From the NCBI RefSeq assembly GCF_000152845.1, contig NZ_CH902584.1:3141562-3205561 (forward strand): a stretch of DNA of 64,000 nt. The letters run 5' to 3'. How positions within the stretch are numbered: position 1 is the stretch's first letter; each line of letters starts with the position of its first letter. The translations under genes were made by a program, and so were the position numbers. Origin of the DNA: Roseovarius sp. 217 (GTDB taxonomy: Bacteria > Pseudomonadota > Alphaproteobacteria > Rhodobacterales > Rhodobacteraceae). The notes beneath the pieces are model-generated. The model had not been told where the DNA came from, searched no databases, and saw only the letters and a list, made by a program, of their open reading frames with translations. Shown piece by piece: positions 18,071 to 26,644 of the stretch.

Positions 18071-19727
18071 GGGCGCGGGCCTCTTGGTCGTAGAGCGCGG
18101 ATTTGAAGGGGGCCATGCCGAGGCGATTATAGGCTTCAAGGAAGGTCTCCTCCGGTCCGTCGCGCAGGTCGAGATAGGCGAAGATCAGGCGCTCTATCGC
18201 GGGCACAATTTCGTCATAGGCAAAGCCCGGCCCGGTGCGGGTTCCGATGGCTGTGCGCTCAGAGGGATCGCCACCAAGGGTGATCTGGTAGTTCTCCACC
18301 CCGGCGCGGTCGAGGCCAAGGATGCCGATATGGCCGACATGGTGATGCCCACAGGCGTTGATGCAGCCCGAAATCTTGATCTGAAGATGGCCGACCTCAT
18401 GCTCGATCTTGAGCTCTTCGAGGCGGGTGGCGATGCCTTGGGCCACGGGAATCGAGCGGGCGGTTGCCAGCGCGCAGTAATCCATGCCGGGGCAGGCGAT
18501 GATATCCGAGGCAAGGCCGATGTTGGCAGTGGCAAGCCCGGCGGTTTTAAGCGCTGCGTGCACTGCGGGAATGTCCGCCAGAGCCACATGCGGCAGCACG
18601 AGGTTCTGCGCGTGCGTGGCGCGGATATCATCATGGCCATAGCGCTCTGCCAGATCCGCCACGAGGCGCATTTGGTCGGCGGAGGCGTCGCCGGGAGTTT
18701 CGCCATGCGCCTTGAGGCTGATGGTGACGATGCCGTGATCGGCGTGTTTATGCGGCGTCACGTTGGTATCGGCCCAAGCGCGGAACACCGGATCGGCATC
18801 GCGGGCGGCATAGTAGGCGGCGGCGTCCCGCTCGGAGAGCTTGGGCGTGACAAAGGCCGCGTTGATACGCGCAAGCCAGTCCTGATCGACACCGGTGAAG
18901 GCGGCACGGCGGCGGGGGAATTCCTCCTCGACCAATGCGCGGATCTCATCAAGACCGTTCTCATGCACGGTGATCTTGATGCGCGCCTTATACTTGTTGT
19001 CGCGCCGTCCGATGCGATTATACGTTGCGAGCACGGATTCGAGATAGGGCAGCAGGTCGGCGCGCGGCAGGAAGTCGCGCAAGAGCTTGGCCACCATCGG
19101 CGTGCGGCCCATGCCGCCGCCAACCCAGACCTCAAAGCCGCGCACGCCGTCGCGCTCGACGATCTTGAGGCCGATGTCATGGCTCTTCATCACCGCACGG
19201 TCGCTGTCCGAGGCGATTACGGCGATCTTGAATTTACGCGGCAGGAATTGGAATTCGGGGTGATCCGTGGACCATTGCCGGATCAGTTCGGCCACCGGGC
19301 GCGGGTCTTCGATCTCATCCGCCGCGGCGCCTGCGAAATGGTCCGAGGTCACGTTGCGGATGGTGTTGCCGGAGGTCTGGATGGCGTGCATCCCCACCTC
19401 TGCCAGTGCATCGAGCATGTCGGGCACGTCGCGCAGCTGCGGCCAGTTGTACTGGATATTGGTCCGGGTGGTGAAATGGCCATAGCCCTTGTCCCACCGC
19501 TCTGCCAGATAGGCCAGTTGCCGCAGCTTGGCCGGGTCGAGCGAGCCGTAAGGGATCGCCACGCGCAGCATATAGGCGTGCAGTTGCAGGTAGAGGCCGT
19601 TCATCAGGCGCAACGGCTTGAACTCGTCCTCGGTCAGGTTTCCGTTGATGCGACGGTCCACCTGAGCCCGAAACTGTTGGTTGCGTTCCGCAATGAAAGC
19701 GGCGTCGAAGTCGTTGTATTGATACAT
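18057..19727 (-). CDS. cysI: Sulfite reductase haemoprotein (nitrite/sulfite reductase family)
   Basis: Reduces sulfite to sulfide by six electrons using a coupled sirohaem and [4Fe-4S] centre. 556 residues: N-terminal ferrodoxin-like half with GYGHFTTRTNIQYNW and TSGNTIRNVTSD, and the cluster ligands in IIACPGMDYCALA and KISGCINACGHHH. The length and YNDFDAAF start fit the Rhodobacteraceae type, which works without a CysJ subunit. It follows the DUF2849 gene across a 32-bp gap that contains two hairpins. Sirohaem is supplied by the upstream cysG product. Confidence 0.95.
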   Translation of the reverse strand: MYQYNDFDAAFIAERNQQFRAQVDRRINGNLTEDEFKPLRLMNGLYLQLHAYMLRVAIPYGSLDPAKLRQLAYLAERWDKGYGHFTTRTNIQYNWPQLRDVPDMLDALAEVGMHAIQTSGNTIRNVTSDHFAGAAADEIEDPRPVAELIRQWSTDHPEFQFLPRKFKIAVIASDSDRAVMKSHDIGLKIVERDGVRGFEVWVGGGMGRTPMVAKLLRDFLPRADLLPYLESVLATYNRIGRRDNKYKARIKITVHENGLDEIRALVEEEFPRRRAAFTGVDQDWLARINAAFVTPKLSERDAAAYYAARDADPVFRAWADTNVTPHKHADHGIVTISLKAHGETPGDASADQMRLVADLAERYGHDDIRATHAQNLVLPHVALADIPAVHAALKTAGLATANIGLASDIIACPGMDYCALATARSIPVAQGIATRLEELKIEHEVGHLQIKISGCINACGHHHVGHIGILGLDRAGVENYQITLGGDPSERTAIGTRTGPGFAYDEIVPAIERLIFAYLDLRDGPEETFLEAYNRLGMAPFKSALYDQEARAHAAE

Positions 19728-19751
19728 TTTCTGGGTTCCTTACCTTAGGAG

Positions 19752-19787
19752 GTCCCGGGTCAAGCCCGGGACAGTCCTTCGGACTGT
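19752..19787. repeat. REP-like double palindrome at the DUF2849/cysI junction
   Basis: Two perfect inverted repeats sit end to end: GTCCCGGG-TCAAG-CCCGGGAC at 19752-19772 and ACAGTCC-TTC-GGACTGT at 19771-19787. Palindromes built on CCCGGGTCAAGCCCGGG recur as dispersed repeats in alphaproteobacterial genomes. Here the unit supplies the last codons and the stop (TGA inside the first loop) of the DUF2849 gene, so it looks inserted across the gene end. As RNA it would form two stable hairpins within the cys operon, which could stabilise or separate the transcripts. Confidence 0.75.
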
Positions 19788-20071
19788 TTGCCGTGAAAGA
19801 GGTTCGAGGGGCCCTTGCGACGAAAATCCTCGCGGAAATGGGTGGGCTCCGGGCCGTTCTGGCCGGGATTGACCTCGGCCAGATAGGCACCGACGATCTC
19901 GCCCACGCGGGCCTGTGCCTGCAGGAGGCGATAATCGGCATCGGCCTCGTCGGTCAGCACCTCGGCCTCTGCCAGATCGCGCGCCCATGTGTCGGCGGCG
20001 GTGAGATAGACGACATCGCCCTCGATCAGGGCATTGGCGGTGACGACCTTGGGGATAAATTCGCGGGCCAT
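19760..20071 (-). CDS. DUF2849 family protein
   Basis: 103 residues from the ATG at 20071: MAREFIPKVVTANALIEGDVVYLTA, then VGEIVGAYLAEV and FREDFRRKGPSNLF. The family is confined to alphaproteobacterial sulfate-assimilation operons, between siroheme synthase and sulfite reductase; its function is unknown. The last residues (GKQSEGLSRA) are encoded by the REP-like palindrome and are unlikely to be ancestral. It starts 1 bp after the cysG stop. Confidence 0.88.
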   Translation of the reverse strand: MAREFIPKVVTANALIEGDVVYLTAADTWARDLAEAEVLTDEADADYRLLQAQARVGEIVGAYLAEVNPGQNGPEPTHFREDFRRKGPSNLFHGKQSEGLSRA

Positions 20072-20072
20072 A

Positions 20073-21467
20073 TCAGGCAAGCTCCTGTTTCGATTGGTCA
20101 ATCTGGGCCTCTGCCGCGCGGGGCGCGAGACCGAGGAAGGTGAGTGCGGGGCCGGTGATCGCGGCCTGGGCCAGATCAGCGGGCAGACGGTCAAGCGTCG
20201 TCGCCACGATGCGTTGATCGGGGCGGCTGGCGTTCTCGATCACGGTCACGGGGGTGGCGCGGTCGGCCCCGTGCATGATCAGGCGACCTTGGATGAAGCG
20301 GGCAGATTTCTTGCCCATGTAGATCGCCGCCACTTCGCCCGGACGGGCCAGCGCGTGCCAGTCGTGATCGGCAAAGCCCTTCATGTCATGGCCGGTGAGA
20401 AAGCGTACCGAGGCGTTGCGGCCGCGTTTTGTGAGGCTCTGACCGATGCTGGCGACCGAAGCAGAGGCAGCGGTGATGCCGGGGACCACATGCCACGAGA
20501 TACCGGCGGCGGTGACGGCCTCGATTTCCTCGTCCAAGCGGCCAAAGACGGTGGGATCGCCACCCTTGAGGCGCACGACCTGCGCGCCGGTGGCGGCATG
20601 TTCGACGATCAGCGCGTTGATGGCGTCTTGCGACATCGAGGCACCGAAGCCCTCTTTGCCCGCGTCAATCAGGATCGCTTCGCGGCGGGCGAGTTCGAGG
20701 ATTTCGGGCGTCACGAGCCGGTCGTGGATCACCACATCGGCGGTGTCGAGTGCCTTGCGGGCCTTGAGAGTCAAGAGTTCCGGATCACCGGGACCGGCAC
20801 CGACAAAGGCCACATGCCCCTCGCGTTCTTCCTCATTTTTGTGTTTTTCAAGAATGGCTTGAAGCGCGACTTTAACGTGCTCCTCACCCCCCTGATCCAT
20901 CGCGCGAGGACCGGCGTTGAAATAGTAGTCGGCCCAGAACTCGCGGCGGCGGCGGCCCATGGGCAGCACATCGGCGGCCTTGCGGAAGGCCTTGCCGAGG
21001 CGGGCAAGGGGGCCGAGGGTGGCGGGCAGGCGCGCCTCGAGATCGGATTTGATCGCGCGGGCGAGCACCGGCGCCGCGCCTTCGGTCCCGATGGCGATCG
21101 TGACCGGGTCGCGGTCGACAATGGCGGGGGTGATGAAGTGGCTATCCATCAGATTATCAACGATATTCACCAAGGCACCATCTGCGCGGGCGAGGGCGGA
21201 GGTGCGGGCATCCTCGACGGCATCCTCATCCGCGGCGTAAAACAGAACGGCGCAGAGGGTATCGCCGGGCTGCATGGCGCGCCGGATCAGGTGCAGACGC
21301 CCCTCGGATGCCCATTGCTCGATCTCGGGTGCAGGATTTGGTGTGAGAACGGTCAGATGCGCCTCGGTCTTGAGCAGGAGGCGCAGTTTCGCCAGCGCTG
21401 CCTCGCCGCCACCCGACAGGACGATGCGGCGGCCTTCTACGGCGAGAAAAATCGGAAAATGTTTCAT
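20073..21467 (-). CDS. cysG: Siroheme synthase (trifunctional)
   Basis: Methylates uroporphyrinogen III twice, oxidises precorrin-2 and inserts iron, giving the sirohaem for CysI. 464 residues: an N-terminal dehydrogenase/ferrochelatase half with an NAD site-like IVLSGGGEAALAKLRLLL, and a C-terminal SUMT half with FVGAGPGDPELLTLKA, HDRLV, RLKGGDPTVFGR and VPGITAASA. Both halves look complete. It is the first gene of the minus-strand cys operon, whose promoter must lie in the 145-bp gap shared with the divergent Lrp/AsnC gene. Confidence 0.96.
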   Translation of the reverse strand: MKHFPIFLAVEGRRIVLSGGGEAALAKLRLLLKTEAHLTVLTPNPAPEIEQWASEGRLHLIRRAMQPGDTLCAVLFYAADEDAVEDARTSALARADGALVNIVDNLMDSHFITPAIVDRDPVTIAIGTEGAAPVLARAIKSDLEARLPATLGPLARLGKAFRKAADVLPMGRRRREFWADYYFNAGPRAMDQGGEEHVKVALQAILEKHKNEEEREGHVAFVGAGPGDPELLTLKARKALDTADVVIHDRLVTPEILELARREAILIDAGKEGFGASMSQDAINALIVEHAATGAQVVRLKGGDPTVFGRLDEEIEAVTAAGISWHVVPGITAASASVASIGQSLTKRGRNASVRFLTGHDMKGFADHDWHALARPGEVAAIYMGKKSARFIQGRLIMHGADRATPVTVIENASRPDQRIVATTLDRLPADLAQAAITGPALTFLGLAPRAAEAQIDQSKQELA

Positions 21468-21558
21468 CTGACGGGTCCCGAGATCGGTTTGACTTCACCT
21501 GTAATATAGGAAATATTCCCACCTGAGCGCCATATGCTGGCGTCAATAAGGACATGCG

Positions 21559-21586
21559 TTCCATTCTGTATCAGAGTTGGATGGAA
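21559..21586. promoter_or_regulatory. Candidate operator between cysG and the Lrp/AsnC gene
   Basis: TTCCAT and ATGGAA form an inverted repeat separated by 16 bp in the divergent intergenic region. A second short dyad, GGAAATATTCC, lies at 21509-21519. AsnC/Lrp proteins often bind such dyads between their own gene and a divergent target. This is a positional inference; neither site is a known consensus. Confidence 0.35.
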
Positions 21587-21612
21587 TGTTTCGACATAAG
21601 GAAGAAATGAGA

Positions 21613-22074
21613 ATGGCTGTTCGCCTTGATGATCTGGATCGGAAAATCCTCATTCAGTTGCAGGAGGATGGCGGGCAGTCGCTGGACGACATCGCCAAGA
21701 ATGTGGGCAGTTCCAAGACGCCGGTGTGGAACCGGATTCGAAAGATGCGTGAGGCGGGGGTGATCCGGCAACAGACCTATCTGCTCGATCCCGAAGCGCT
21801 TGGGTTTGAGGCCTGTTTTTTCGTGCTGATCCGCACATCAGAGCATGATGCAGGCTGGCAGGCGGCGTTTCTGAAGGCACTCAAGGAGCGACCCGAGGTG
21901 CAGGAGGCGCATCGGTTGGCAGGGGATATCGACTATATCCTCAAGGTGCGGGTGGCCAATGCGCGGGCCTATGACGTGTTCTATCAGGCCCTGATTTCAG
22001 AGGTGAAGGTGCATAATGTGACAGCACTCTTGTCGATGGAAGAGATCAAGTCGACCACCATGTTGCCGCTCTGA
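21613..22074 (+). CDS. Lrp/AsnC family transcriptional regulator
   Basis: 153 residues from ATG 21613 (an ATG two codons earlier, at 21607, is also possible; AAGGA lies at 21598). The N-terminal winged helix-turn-helix reads LDDLDRKILIQLQEDGGQSLDDIAKNVGSSKTPVWNRIRKM, and the C-terminal RAM domain carries GDIDYILKVRV. It is transcribed away from the cys operon across a 145-bp shared promoter region, so control of sulfate assimilation or of itself is likely by position. Lrp-type regulators sense amino acids; cysteine or methionine would fit but is not shown. Confidence 0.93.
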   Translation: MAVRLDDLDRKILIQLQEDGGQSLDDIAKNVGSSKTPVWNRIRKMREAGVIRQQTYLLDPEALGFEACFFVLIRTSEHDAGWQAAFLKALKERPEVQEAHRLAGDIDYILKVRVANARAYDVFYQALISEVKVHNVTALLSMEEIKSTTMLPL

Positions 22075-22150
22075 GCGGGACGTTGTGGGACGGCTACCGT
22101 CTATGTTTCGTGGAGTCCACGGTCGCGATTTAGTGATATGAATGAAAGGG

Positions 22151-22903
22151 TTACACGGCGTTCTCAAGCGCTGTGATGATTGGCGAGAAGTCGTGAGCGG
22201 TCAGGCTTGCGCCGCCGACGAGCGCACCGTCGACATTGGCAATGGCAAAGATGTCGGCGGCATTGCCGGGTTTGACCGATCCGCCATAGAGCAGGCGAAA
22301 TCCCATGGCGGCATCGCGGCCGAAACGGTCGCCAAGTTGTGCGCGCAAGAAGGCGTGCACTTCGGCGATCTGAGCGGTGCTGGGGGTGAGGCCGGTTCCG
22401 ATGGCCCAAATCGGTTCATAGGCGATGACGGTATTGGTGGCGGTGGCGGTGTCGGGCAGCGACTGGCGGAGTTGGTCCGCGATCACATCAAGGGTTTGCG
22501 CCGCCTCGCGTTGAGCCAAGGATTCGCCAAGACACAAGATGGCGATGAGGCGGGCGGCATGCGCAGCGGACACTTTATCGGCAACCAAGCCATTGGATTC
22601 GTTGTGACCCTGGCGACGCTCAGAATGTCCCAAGAGGACGGCTGTGGCCCCTGCATCGGCGAGCATTGGGGCCGAGAGATCACCGGTATGGGCACCGGAG
22701 GCGGCGCTATGGCAGTCCTGCGCGCCAATCTGGAGGGGGCTGTCGGCAGAGAGGCCGGCAGCCTGCACAATCAAGGTGGCGGGGGGGCAGATCAGGATGT
22801 CGATCTGTGGGGCGGGATGAGTGGCGATGAGAGTTTGAAGCTCTGTCAGGCTGGCGTTGGTCCCGTTCATCTTCCAATTGCCAGCGGCAAGCTTGCGTCT
22901 CAT
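22151..22903 (-). CDS. tpiA: Triose-phosphate isomerase
   Basis: Interconverts dihydroxyacetone phosphate and glyceraldehyde 3-phosphate. 250 residues: AAGNWKMNG with Asn and Lys of the active site near residues 8-13, the electrophilic His in LLGHSERRQGHNE, catalytic Glu in VIAYEPIWAIGTGLTP, and the phosphate loop LYGGSVKPGN. The His in RQGHNE replaces the usual Phe/Tyr but is not catalytic. The gene stands alone, convergent with the Lrp/AsnC gene. Confidence 0.97.
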   Translation of the reverse strand: MRRKLAAGNWKMNGTNASLTELQTLIATHPAPQIDILICPPATLIVQAAGLSADSPLQIGAQDCHSAASGAHTGDLSAPMLADAGATAVLLGHSERRQGHNESNGLVADKVSAAHAARLIAILCLGESLAQREAAQTLDVIADQLRQSLPDTATATNTVIAYEPIWAIGTGLTPSTAQIAEVHAFLRAQLGDRFGRDAAMGFRLLYGGSVKPGNAADIFAIANVDGALVGGASLTAHDFSPIITALENAV

Positions 22904-22945
22904 GCGTGTATTATCCAGTAATATCAGATTCTAGTGAGGCAAAGC

Positions 22946-23296
22946 TCACGTGTCCGCAAACTTGATCGACTCGCCACAGCCGCAGGCTTCGGTCACGTTG
23001 GGATTGTTGAAGACAAAGCCGGATTCGAGCAAGGAGGTCTTGTAATCAATCTCGGTGCCGAAGAGGAACATCTGGGCCATGGGCGCAATCATCACGCGCG
23101 CGCCCTCCTGTTCGACGACTTCATCATGGGGGTCGATGTTCTTGACATACTCCATCGTGTATTCCATGCCCGCGCAACCCCCTTTCTTGATGCCAATCCG
23201 CAGCCCCTGATGGGCGTCGCGTTGCATCAGGAGCATGATCTGTTCCGCGGCGGCGGGAGTCATGGTGACGGCTTGTTTTCCGGGAATGCCAAACAT
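22946..23296 (-). CDS. A-type Fe-S cluster carrier (IscA/SufA/ErpA family)
   Basis: 116 residues. Conserved cluster-binding cysteines are present in KKGGCAGMEYTM and the C-terminal TEACGCGESIKF (C-x-C). The protein transfers [Fe-S] clusters to apo-targets. It lies 29 bp after a SufT-type gene on the same strand, a pairing that is usual at the end of SUF operons in this group, so SufA-like is the likelier identity; the sequence alone does not settle which A-type paralogue it is. Confidence 0.93.
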   Translation of the reverse strand: MFGIPGKQAVTMTPAAAEQIMLLMQRDAHQGLRIGIKKGGCAGMEYTMEYVKNIDPHDEVVEQEGARVMIAPMAQMFLFGTEIDYKTSLLESGFVFNNPNVTEACGCGESIKFADT

Positions 23297-23325
23297 TAAG
23301 TTTGCCTTTCAATCGGTTGATTTGG

Positions 23326-23688
23326 TTACATGAAACCAAGTTCGAGCTTGGCTTCGTCGCTCATCATGTCCATGCCCCATGGCGGCTCCCATACGAGGGC
23401 GACATCGACCTGCTTGATCCCGGCCAAGGGTTCAATTGCCTCGGCCACCCAACCGGGCATCTCGCCGGCGACCGGACATCCGGGAGCGGTCAGGGTCATG
23501 GTGATTGAGACCGTGTTTTCGGTATCAATATCAATGGTATAGATCAGTCCGAGGTCGTAGATGTTCACCGGAATCTCGGGGTCATAGACCGTGCGGCACG
23601 CCTCGACGATCTGATCGTAGAGCGGGTGATCGGTGCTTGAGGGGGCGATCAGGGGTGCCCCCTCGAACGGCTCTGAACTGTTCATCAT
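23326..23688 (-). CDS. sufT: SufT/MIP18-type Fe-S assembly protein (DUF59)
   Basis: 120 residues with DQIVEACRTVYDPEIPVNIYDLGLIY, LTAPGCPVAGEMPGWV and VWEPPWGMDMMSDEAKLELGF, the MIP18/DUF59 signature including the DPE motif and the Cys of APGCP. Members help mature Fe-S proteins. Start is at tandem ATGs (23688 or 23685), with AGGAAA upstream. It is the first gene of a two-gene unit with the A-type carrier. Confidence 0.93.
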   Translation of the reverse strand: MMNSSEPFEGAPLIAPSSTDHPLYDQIVEACRTVYDPEIPVNIYDLGLIYTIDIDTENTVSITMTLTAPGCPVAGEMPGWVAEAIEPLAGIKQVDVALVWEPPWGMDMMSDEAKLELGFM

Positions 23689-23811
23689 ATCGTTTCCTGC
23701 CGGTTATCCTGACCAAACATATAGGATTTATAATGGCCCGCGTCCAGAGGGGAGCGGGAGAGGGCATAGGGATCTGCGGGTATACCGTAGGGGCATGCAG
23801 TGACTATCTGC

Positions 23812-25230
23812 TTAGTCGCTGGATGTGTTGGATTTGCGCCGTCGGACTGGAACCGGGCGGACGCGGGTTTCGATCATCTCGTAGAGCGCGCCGGTGATAT
23901 TCTTGCCGGTCGACCCTTCGATACCCTCAAAGCCGGGGGAGGAATTGACCTCGAGCACCTTGGGGCCATTGTCGGACCGCAGCAGGTCCACGCCTGCCAT
24001 GTTGAGATCAAAAACACGGGCCGCGCGAATGGCGGTGTCGCGTTCATCCTTGGTGATGCGGATGGTCTTGGCGGTGCCGCCCCGGTGCAGGTTGGAGCGG
24101 AAGTCGCCCTCGGCACCGGTCCGCTTCATGGACGCCACGACCTTGCCGCCAATCACGAGGCAACGGATGTCTTCACCGGCGGCTTCCTTGACGAAATCCT
24201 GCACGAGGAAATTGGCCTTGAGGCCGCGAAAGGCGTCGATCACCGATTCGGCGGCCTTTTTGGTCTCGGCCAGAACCACGCCTTTGCCTTGGGTGGATTC
24301 GAGCAGTTTCACGATCAACGGTGCTGTGCCAACGAGGCCCATCAGGTTGGCGGTGTCCTTGGGCGAGGCGGCGAAGGCGGTGTTGGGCATGCCGACCTGC
24401 GCGCGTGCCATCAGTTGGTGGGCATAGAGCTTATCCCGGCTGGCGATGATGCCTGCGGAGGTGTTGACACAGAACGTGCCGATGGTCTCAAATTGGCGGA
24501 TCACGGCGGCACCGTAGGCGGTGACGGATGCGCCGATGCGCGGGATCACCGCGTCATAGCGCGGCAAGCGTTTGCCGTCGTAATGCACCTCGGGGGCCAG
24601 CGCGTTGATCGCCATGTAACAGCGGGTGGTGTCGATCACCTCGACGGTGTGACCGCGCGCCTCGCCTTCTTCGACAATGCGGCGCGTGGAATAATTATCC
24701 TCGCGGCTGAGCACGGCGATGCGCAGCGCGCGCTTGGGTTGGGCGGTGCGCATTTTCGAGGTGTGATAGACGTCATAGCTGAGTTCGGGTTGCAGAAAGC
24801 GGTCAGTGGCGACGATCGAGATGTGATCCTTGAGCGCCTGACGGCCCAAGAGCATGCGCGAGGCCATGGTGGAGCGATTGGTCAGGGTGATCTCAATCGG
24901 CCATGTGTCGCCATTCACCGAAAGTTTGGAGGCGATGACATAGCGCAGTTCGCGCTCGCCATTGGACGAGGTGACATCACGCCGGTCGATGATCGGCGCA
25001 GAGCAGGGGATGATGAGATCGTCGCGACCAGGGATCGGGTGGACGGTAAAGCGGACCTTGGGGCGGGCCGAGGGGCCGAAGGTTTCGATGTCAAAGGCAT
25101 GCAGGGCAGAGGTGCGCGCGCCGGTATCCACCTTGGCCTTGATCGCAGGCACGCCGAGATCGGGCAGGGCCACCCATTCCTCCCAGCCGAATTGCAGGGG
25201 CTGGGGCATTTTGGGGTGGTCGTCGGTCAT
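23812..25230 (-). CDS. RimB-like protease domain fused to RimK-family ATP-grasp ligase
   Basis: 472 residues with two domains. Residues about 10-150 match the RimB-type retropepsin-like putative zinc protease ([31 protein letters not shown] with the DTGA motif, and MLLGRQAL). Residues about 168-460 are a RimK-type ATP-grasp: [58 protein letters not shown] and [15 protein letters not shown] with metal-binding Glu and Asn. RimK adds glutamates to ribosomal protein S6 in E. coli; in pseudomonads RimB acts on the product and is a separate gene. The fusion supports a shared substrate, but the target here is not proven. Confidence 0.9.
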   Translation of the reverse strand: MTDDHPKMPQPLQFGWEEWVALPDLGVPAIKAKVDTGARTSALHAFDIETFGPSARPKVRFTVHPIPGRDDLIIPCSAPIIDRRDVTSSNGERELRYVIASKLSVNGDTWPIEITLTNRSTMASRMLLGRQALKDHISIVATDRFLQPELSYDVYHTSKMRTAQPKRALRIAVLSREDNYSTRRIVEEGEARGHTVEVIDTTRCYMAINALAPEVHYDGKRLPRYDAVIPRIGASVTAYGAAVIRQFETIGTFCVNTSAGIIASRDKLYAHQLMARAQVGMPNTAFAASPKDTANLMGLVGTAPLIVKLLESTQGKGVVLAETKKAAESVIDAFRGLKANFLVQDFVKEAAGEDIRCLVIGGKVVASMKRTGAEGDFRSNLHRGGTAKTIRITKDERDTAIRAARVFDLNMAGVDLLRSDNGPKVLEVNSSPGFEGIEGSTGKNITGALYEMIETRVRPVPVRRRKSNTSSD

Positions 25231-25380
25231 CGAGGCGGGCTCCTTGTCTTGGGCGCGGTGGGTCGGTGGTGTCGTGTCGGACCGTATGGGGGAAGTATGA
25301 CAGCATTATTCAACCTGAATCTCAAGCACACGGGCGGAATGCCGCGCGCCGGAGTGGCTATCTGGCTTGGTGCTAGTCTA

Positions 25381-25659
25381 CTACTTGTTGATGTCGTCGT
25401 GGATCACGCGGGTCTGATCATCAGTGGATTTGAAGAGCCTGCGCAGGATCACCCAAGCGACCAGCGACAGGCCCGCAAAGACCGCGAGCAAAGCGGTTAG
25501 CCCCAACTGGAGTGGTAGAAGGACCAGAAGTGCGGTCACGGCGGCCCCGATGGCGAAGCCGAGAAAAATGAAGCCGGGCACGAGCACTTCAAGGATGGCA
25601 AGGCAGAGGGCGGCGGCCAGCCAGACCCACCAGAGACCCCAAATCGCAAGGCCCGCCAT
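25381..25659 (-). CDS. NfeD-like membrane protein
   Basis: 92 residues: a short N-terminal stretch WGLWWVWLAAALCLAILEVLVPGFIFLGFAIGAA, where LE-L-PG-F is the NfeD hallmark, and a further pair of hydrophobic helices, then a short tail without the C-terminal OB domain of full-length NfeD. The start shares one base with the stop of the stomatin gene upstream (TGATG). NfeD proteins are partners of SPFH-domain proteins in membrane microdomains. Confidence 0.9.
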   Translation of the reverse strand: MAGLAIWGLWWVWLAAALCLAILEVLVPGFIFLGFAIGAAVTALLVLLPLQLGLTALLAVFAGLSLVAWVILRRLFKSTDDQTRVIHDDINK

Positions 25660-26549
25660 CAGCCGCGCCCTTTGAGCATGTTGAAGGCATTGCCAAAGGC
25701 CTCGAGCGCATGGGCTGGCACGAGGATGGTGTTGGAGGAGGGGCTGTTGCCAAGGGTGTTGAGGGCCTCGACCTGTTTCAGCGCGACCTGATATTGCGCG
25801 GCCTCCAACCCGTTGGCGGCGATGGCGGCGGCGACGACGCCGGTGGCATAGGCCTCGGCGTCGGCCTCGATGCGGCGGGCCTTGGCGGCCTGTTCGGCGG
25901 CGTAAAGCTCGGCGTCGGCCTGAAGTTCGACGGCGCGCTTGTGGCCTTCGGCCTCGGTCACCTGCGCGCGGCGGGCGCGTTCGGCGTTGAGCTGTTGCAG
26001 CATGGCCGATCGGGTCGCCTGATCAAGGTTGACATCAAGGATTTCGGCGCGGGTCACTTCGATACCCCAGTCATCGACTGCGTCTTCGACCAGTGATTTG
26101 ATGGTGGTAATGAGCTGCGAGCGGTTGGATTGCACCTCGTCGAGGTCCATCTTGCCGATTTCGGCGCGCACGATACCGGCCACGGTGGTGGCAATCGCAC
26201 CGTCGACCTCGCGGATGCGGTAGACGGTCTTTTCGGGATAAAGGATGCGGTAGAACACCGAGGTTTCGACCTGCACCAGCACGTTGTCGCGGGTGATGGC
26301 GTCCTGGCTCGCGTTGGGCAACTGGCGTTCAAGAATTGAAATCTTGTGCCGGACCACATCGAGAAAGGGCACGATCAGGTTGATGCCGGGGCCAAGCACC
26401 TTGTGCAGCTTGCCAAAGCGTTCGACGACATATTGCTCGGACTGGGGCACGATCTTGACCCCGCGAAAGATAACGATGATCCCCAGAAGCGCGATGAGGA
26501 GCCAGACGATATTTGCGGAAATCAGGTTTAGGATCATGTCTTCGGTCAT
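25659..26549 (-). CDS. SPFH/stomatin-like protein (paraslipin, QmcA type)
   Basis: 296 residues from the ATG at 26549 (a GTG four codons upstream is also in frame). One N-terminal membrane helix (about 5-27) is followed by the SPFH domain: VPQSEQYVVERFGKLHKVLGPGIN, DAITRDNVLVQVETSVFYRI, and then a long coiled coil ERARRAQVTEAEGHKRAVELQADAE and a C-terminal oligomerisation region. It is coupled to nfeD downstream. Such pairs organise membrane microdomains and protect membrane proteins; the exact client is unknown. Confidence 0.93.
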   Translation of the reverse strand: MTEDMILNLISANIVWLLIALLGIIVIFRGVKIVPQSEQYVVERFGKLHKVLGPGINLIVPFLDVVRHKISILERQLPNASQDAITRDNVLVQVETSVFYRILYPEKTVYRIREVDGAIATTVAGIVRAEIGKMDLDEVQSNRSQLITTIKSLVEDAVDDWGIEVTRAEILDVNLDQATRSAMLQQLNAERARRAQVTEAEGHKRAVELQADAELYAAEQAAKARRIEADAEAYATGVVAAAIAANGLEAAQYQVALKQVEALNTLGNSPSSNTILVPAHALEAFGNAFNMLKGRG

Positions 26550-26644
26550 GGGAAGTCTCACAATGGGTCAGCAATGGGGCGGCCAAGACGGCATTTTACA
26601 AGGCAGGGTAAACCGCTTTAAAGGGGGGCAAAAGGGCTAAAGCG

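Noticed and set aside
18069..19748. Long plus-strand open frame opposite cysI
   Set aside because: Exactly antisense to a complete sulfite reductase; no family-like sequence.
20034..21509. Long plus-strand open frame opposite cysG
   Set aside because: Antisense shadow of a GC-rich gene with all siroheme synthase motifs on the minus strand.
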